A stretch of DNA of 64,000 bases from Acidobacteriota bacterium (lineage in GTDB: Bacteria; Acidobacteriota; Blastocatellia; Pyrinomonadales; Pyrinomonadaceae). The notes below the pieces were generated by a model. The model did no database searches and had not been told where the DNA came from. It was given only the letters and a program-made list of their open reading frames with translations. Shown piece after piece: positions 63,160 through 64,000 of this stretch. The translations under genes and the position numbers were made by a program. Location: NCBI GenBank assembly GCA_016715115.1, contig JADKBM010000011.1, positions 558,001 through 622,000 of the forward strand, given 5' to 3'. Position 1 is the first letter of the stretch, and every line of letters starts with the position of its first letter.

Positions 63160-64000
63160 TAGCCGACAGCCTCGCCATCGCTTCGCGAGTCGATCGCACC
63201 GAGTCTGACACCGTCTTCATCGACCATTATTCCCGTCGCCGAAGCGATGTTGATCGGTTTCGCGGCGAACTTGTGCCCGAATCCCGAAAGCAGAGAGACG
63301 CTGTCCGGCGACATCCCGAAAGGCTCGTAGATGATCTCGTCCGGAAACCATTGGTGATGGATCCGCGGGGTATCGATCGCCGCCTGTATGTTCATCCCGT
63401 AGTCGATGACGTTGATCACCGTCTGCGTTACCGCCGAGATGATCCGCGGTCCGCCGCGCGCACCGAGGGCGAACCAGAACGAACCGTCCTTTCGTAACAC
63501 CATCGTCGGCGTCATCGACGACAACGGACGCTTTTTCGGCTGAACCGAATTGTTCTCACCCTGTATCAAACCGAACATATTCGGTTTTCCCGGACGCGCC
63601 GCGAAGTCGTCCATTTCGTCGTTCATCAAAACCCCGGTCCCCTTGATCGTTACCGCCGAACCGTAAAGATCGTTGATGGTATAGGTGTTCGTGACGACGT
63701 TGCCGCCGGCGTCGACGACCGTGAAATGCGTCGTGTCCATTCCTTCGGAAAAGGTCACCTCGCCGGCCCCGATCTCCGAACTTTTGGATGCTTGCGTGAG
63801 ATTGATGGTTTCTCCGCGCTTCAGCGCGTAATTCTTGTCGATGAGCTGCGCCGTCGGAACCTTCGCGAAGTCCGGATCGCCCATATGCACGGCGCGGTCG
63901 GCGAAGGCCCGCCTCGAGGCTTCCGCGTACACGTGATACTTCTGCGCCGAGTTATGGCCGAATTTAGCGAGATCATAGCGTTCGAGCGTGTTCAGGATCT
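63156..64000 (-). CDS. ggt: Gamma-glutamyltransferase, C-terminal part (5' end outside window)
   Basis: The minus-strand frame is open to the window edge (LNTLERYDLAKFGHNSAQKY upstream of EASRRAFADRA). 280 codons are visible. The autoprocessing site is the Thr of DTTHFTVVD (about 63732-63734), where the small catalytic subunit begins; later motifs are MDDFAARPGKPNMFG, SSMTPTMVLRKDG, GARGGPRIISAV and a terminal GAIDSRSDGEAVGY, all typical. It hydrolyses or transfers the gamma-glutamyl group of glutathione in the periplasm. Confidence 0.96.
   Translation of the reverse strand, partial: ILNTLERYDLAKFGHNSAQKYHVYAEASRRAFADRAVHMGDPDFAKVPTAQLIDKNYALKRGETINLTQASKSSEIGAGEVTFSEGMDTTHFTVVDAGGNVVTNTYTINDLYGSAVTIKGTGVLMNDEMDDFAARPGKPNMFGLIQGENNSVQPKKRPLSSMTPTMVLRKDGSFWFALGARGGPRIISAVTQTVINVIDYGMNIQAAIDTPRIHHQWFPDEIIYEPFGMSPDSVSLLSGFGHKFAAKPINIASATGIMVDEDGVRLGAIDSRSDGEAVGY

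Noticed and set aside
1..64000. tRNA, rRNA, tmRNA or insertion sequence
   Set aside because: None recognised on either strand by eye; a covariance-model search would be needed to exclude them.

Overview
The window looks like chromosome of an Acidobacteriota bacterium, most likely class Blastocatellia (Pyrinomonadaceae-like). This placement is inferred, not tested. It rests on a high-GC genome (high fifties by eye), an Oar-like TonB receptor, a paired M16 peptidase system, very long secreted proteins built from beta-helix, Calx-beta and carboxypeptidase-regulatory-like domains, and many low-complexity intergenic arrays. I see no rRNA, tRNA, CRISPR array, phage gene or transposase.

Layout. Positions 1-12.6 kb are housekeeping and proteolysis genes: the 3' end of a TonB receptor (1-2199), an S41 C-terminal processing protease (minus strand), a GAF protein followed by an intracellular subtilase, two M16 peptidase subunits separated by a heptamer array, a YegP-like protein, and a divergent pair made of a SWIM/Rad52-like protein and an XRE repressor with two near-identical 18-bp operator candidates between them. 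Positions 13.4-48.3 kb form a surface-protein island of six exported proteins (331, 352, 3693, 2961, 1258 and 1361 aa). Five of them end in the same roughly 85-residue Ig-like module. The sixth (3693 aa) ends in six FG-GAP-type Ca-binding repeats and contains a 4,959-bp internal duplication. Strong hairpin terminators, REP-like palindromes with compensatory base changes, a decayed gene tail and 165-bp repeats fill the gaps. A conserved protein of uncertain function (42179-43138) lies inside the island behind an extended -10 promoter.

Positions 48.4-64 kb return to core functions: Nramp-type transporter plus MscS/cNMP channel (minus-strand pair), aconitase, a DUF2059 protein, a small CXXC zinc-ribbon protein, a HAD hydrolase, a MacB/LolD-type ABC exporter (ATPase and permease overlapping by ATGA), a YbjQ family protein, an exported helical protein with a CrtC-like protein, an OB-fold-like lipoprotein, a DinB-like protein, two paralogous zinc-ribbon membrane proteins, and the 3' part of a gamma-glutamyltransferase running off the right edge.

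The most interesting signals are (1) the shared C-terminal module of the secreted proteins, which behaves like a sorting or anchoring tag; (2) the 7-nt periodic intergenic arrays, which use different words at each site but keep the same period and often carry a foldback arm; (3) REP-like palindromes clustered around the surface-protein genes; and (4) the SWIM/Rad52-XRE pair with its operator candidates. Functions are inferred from motifs read by eye; no database search was possible.
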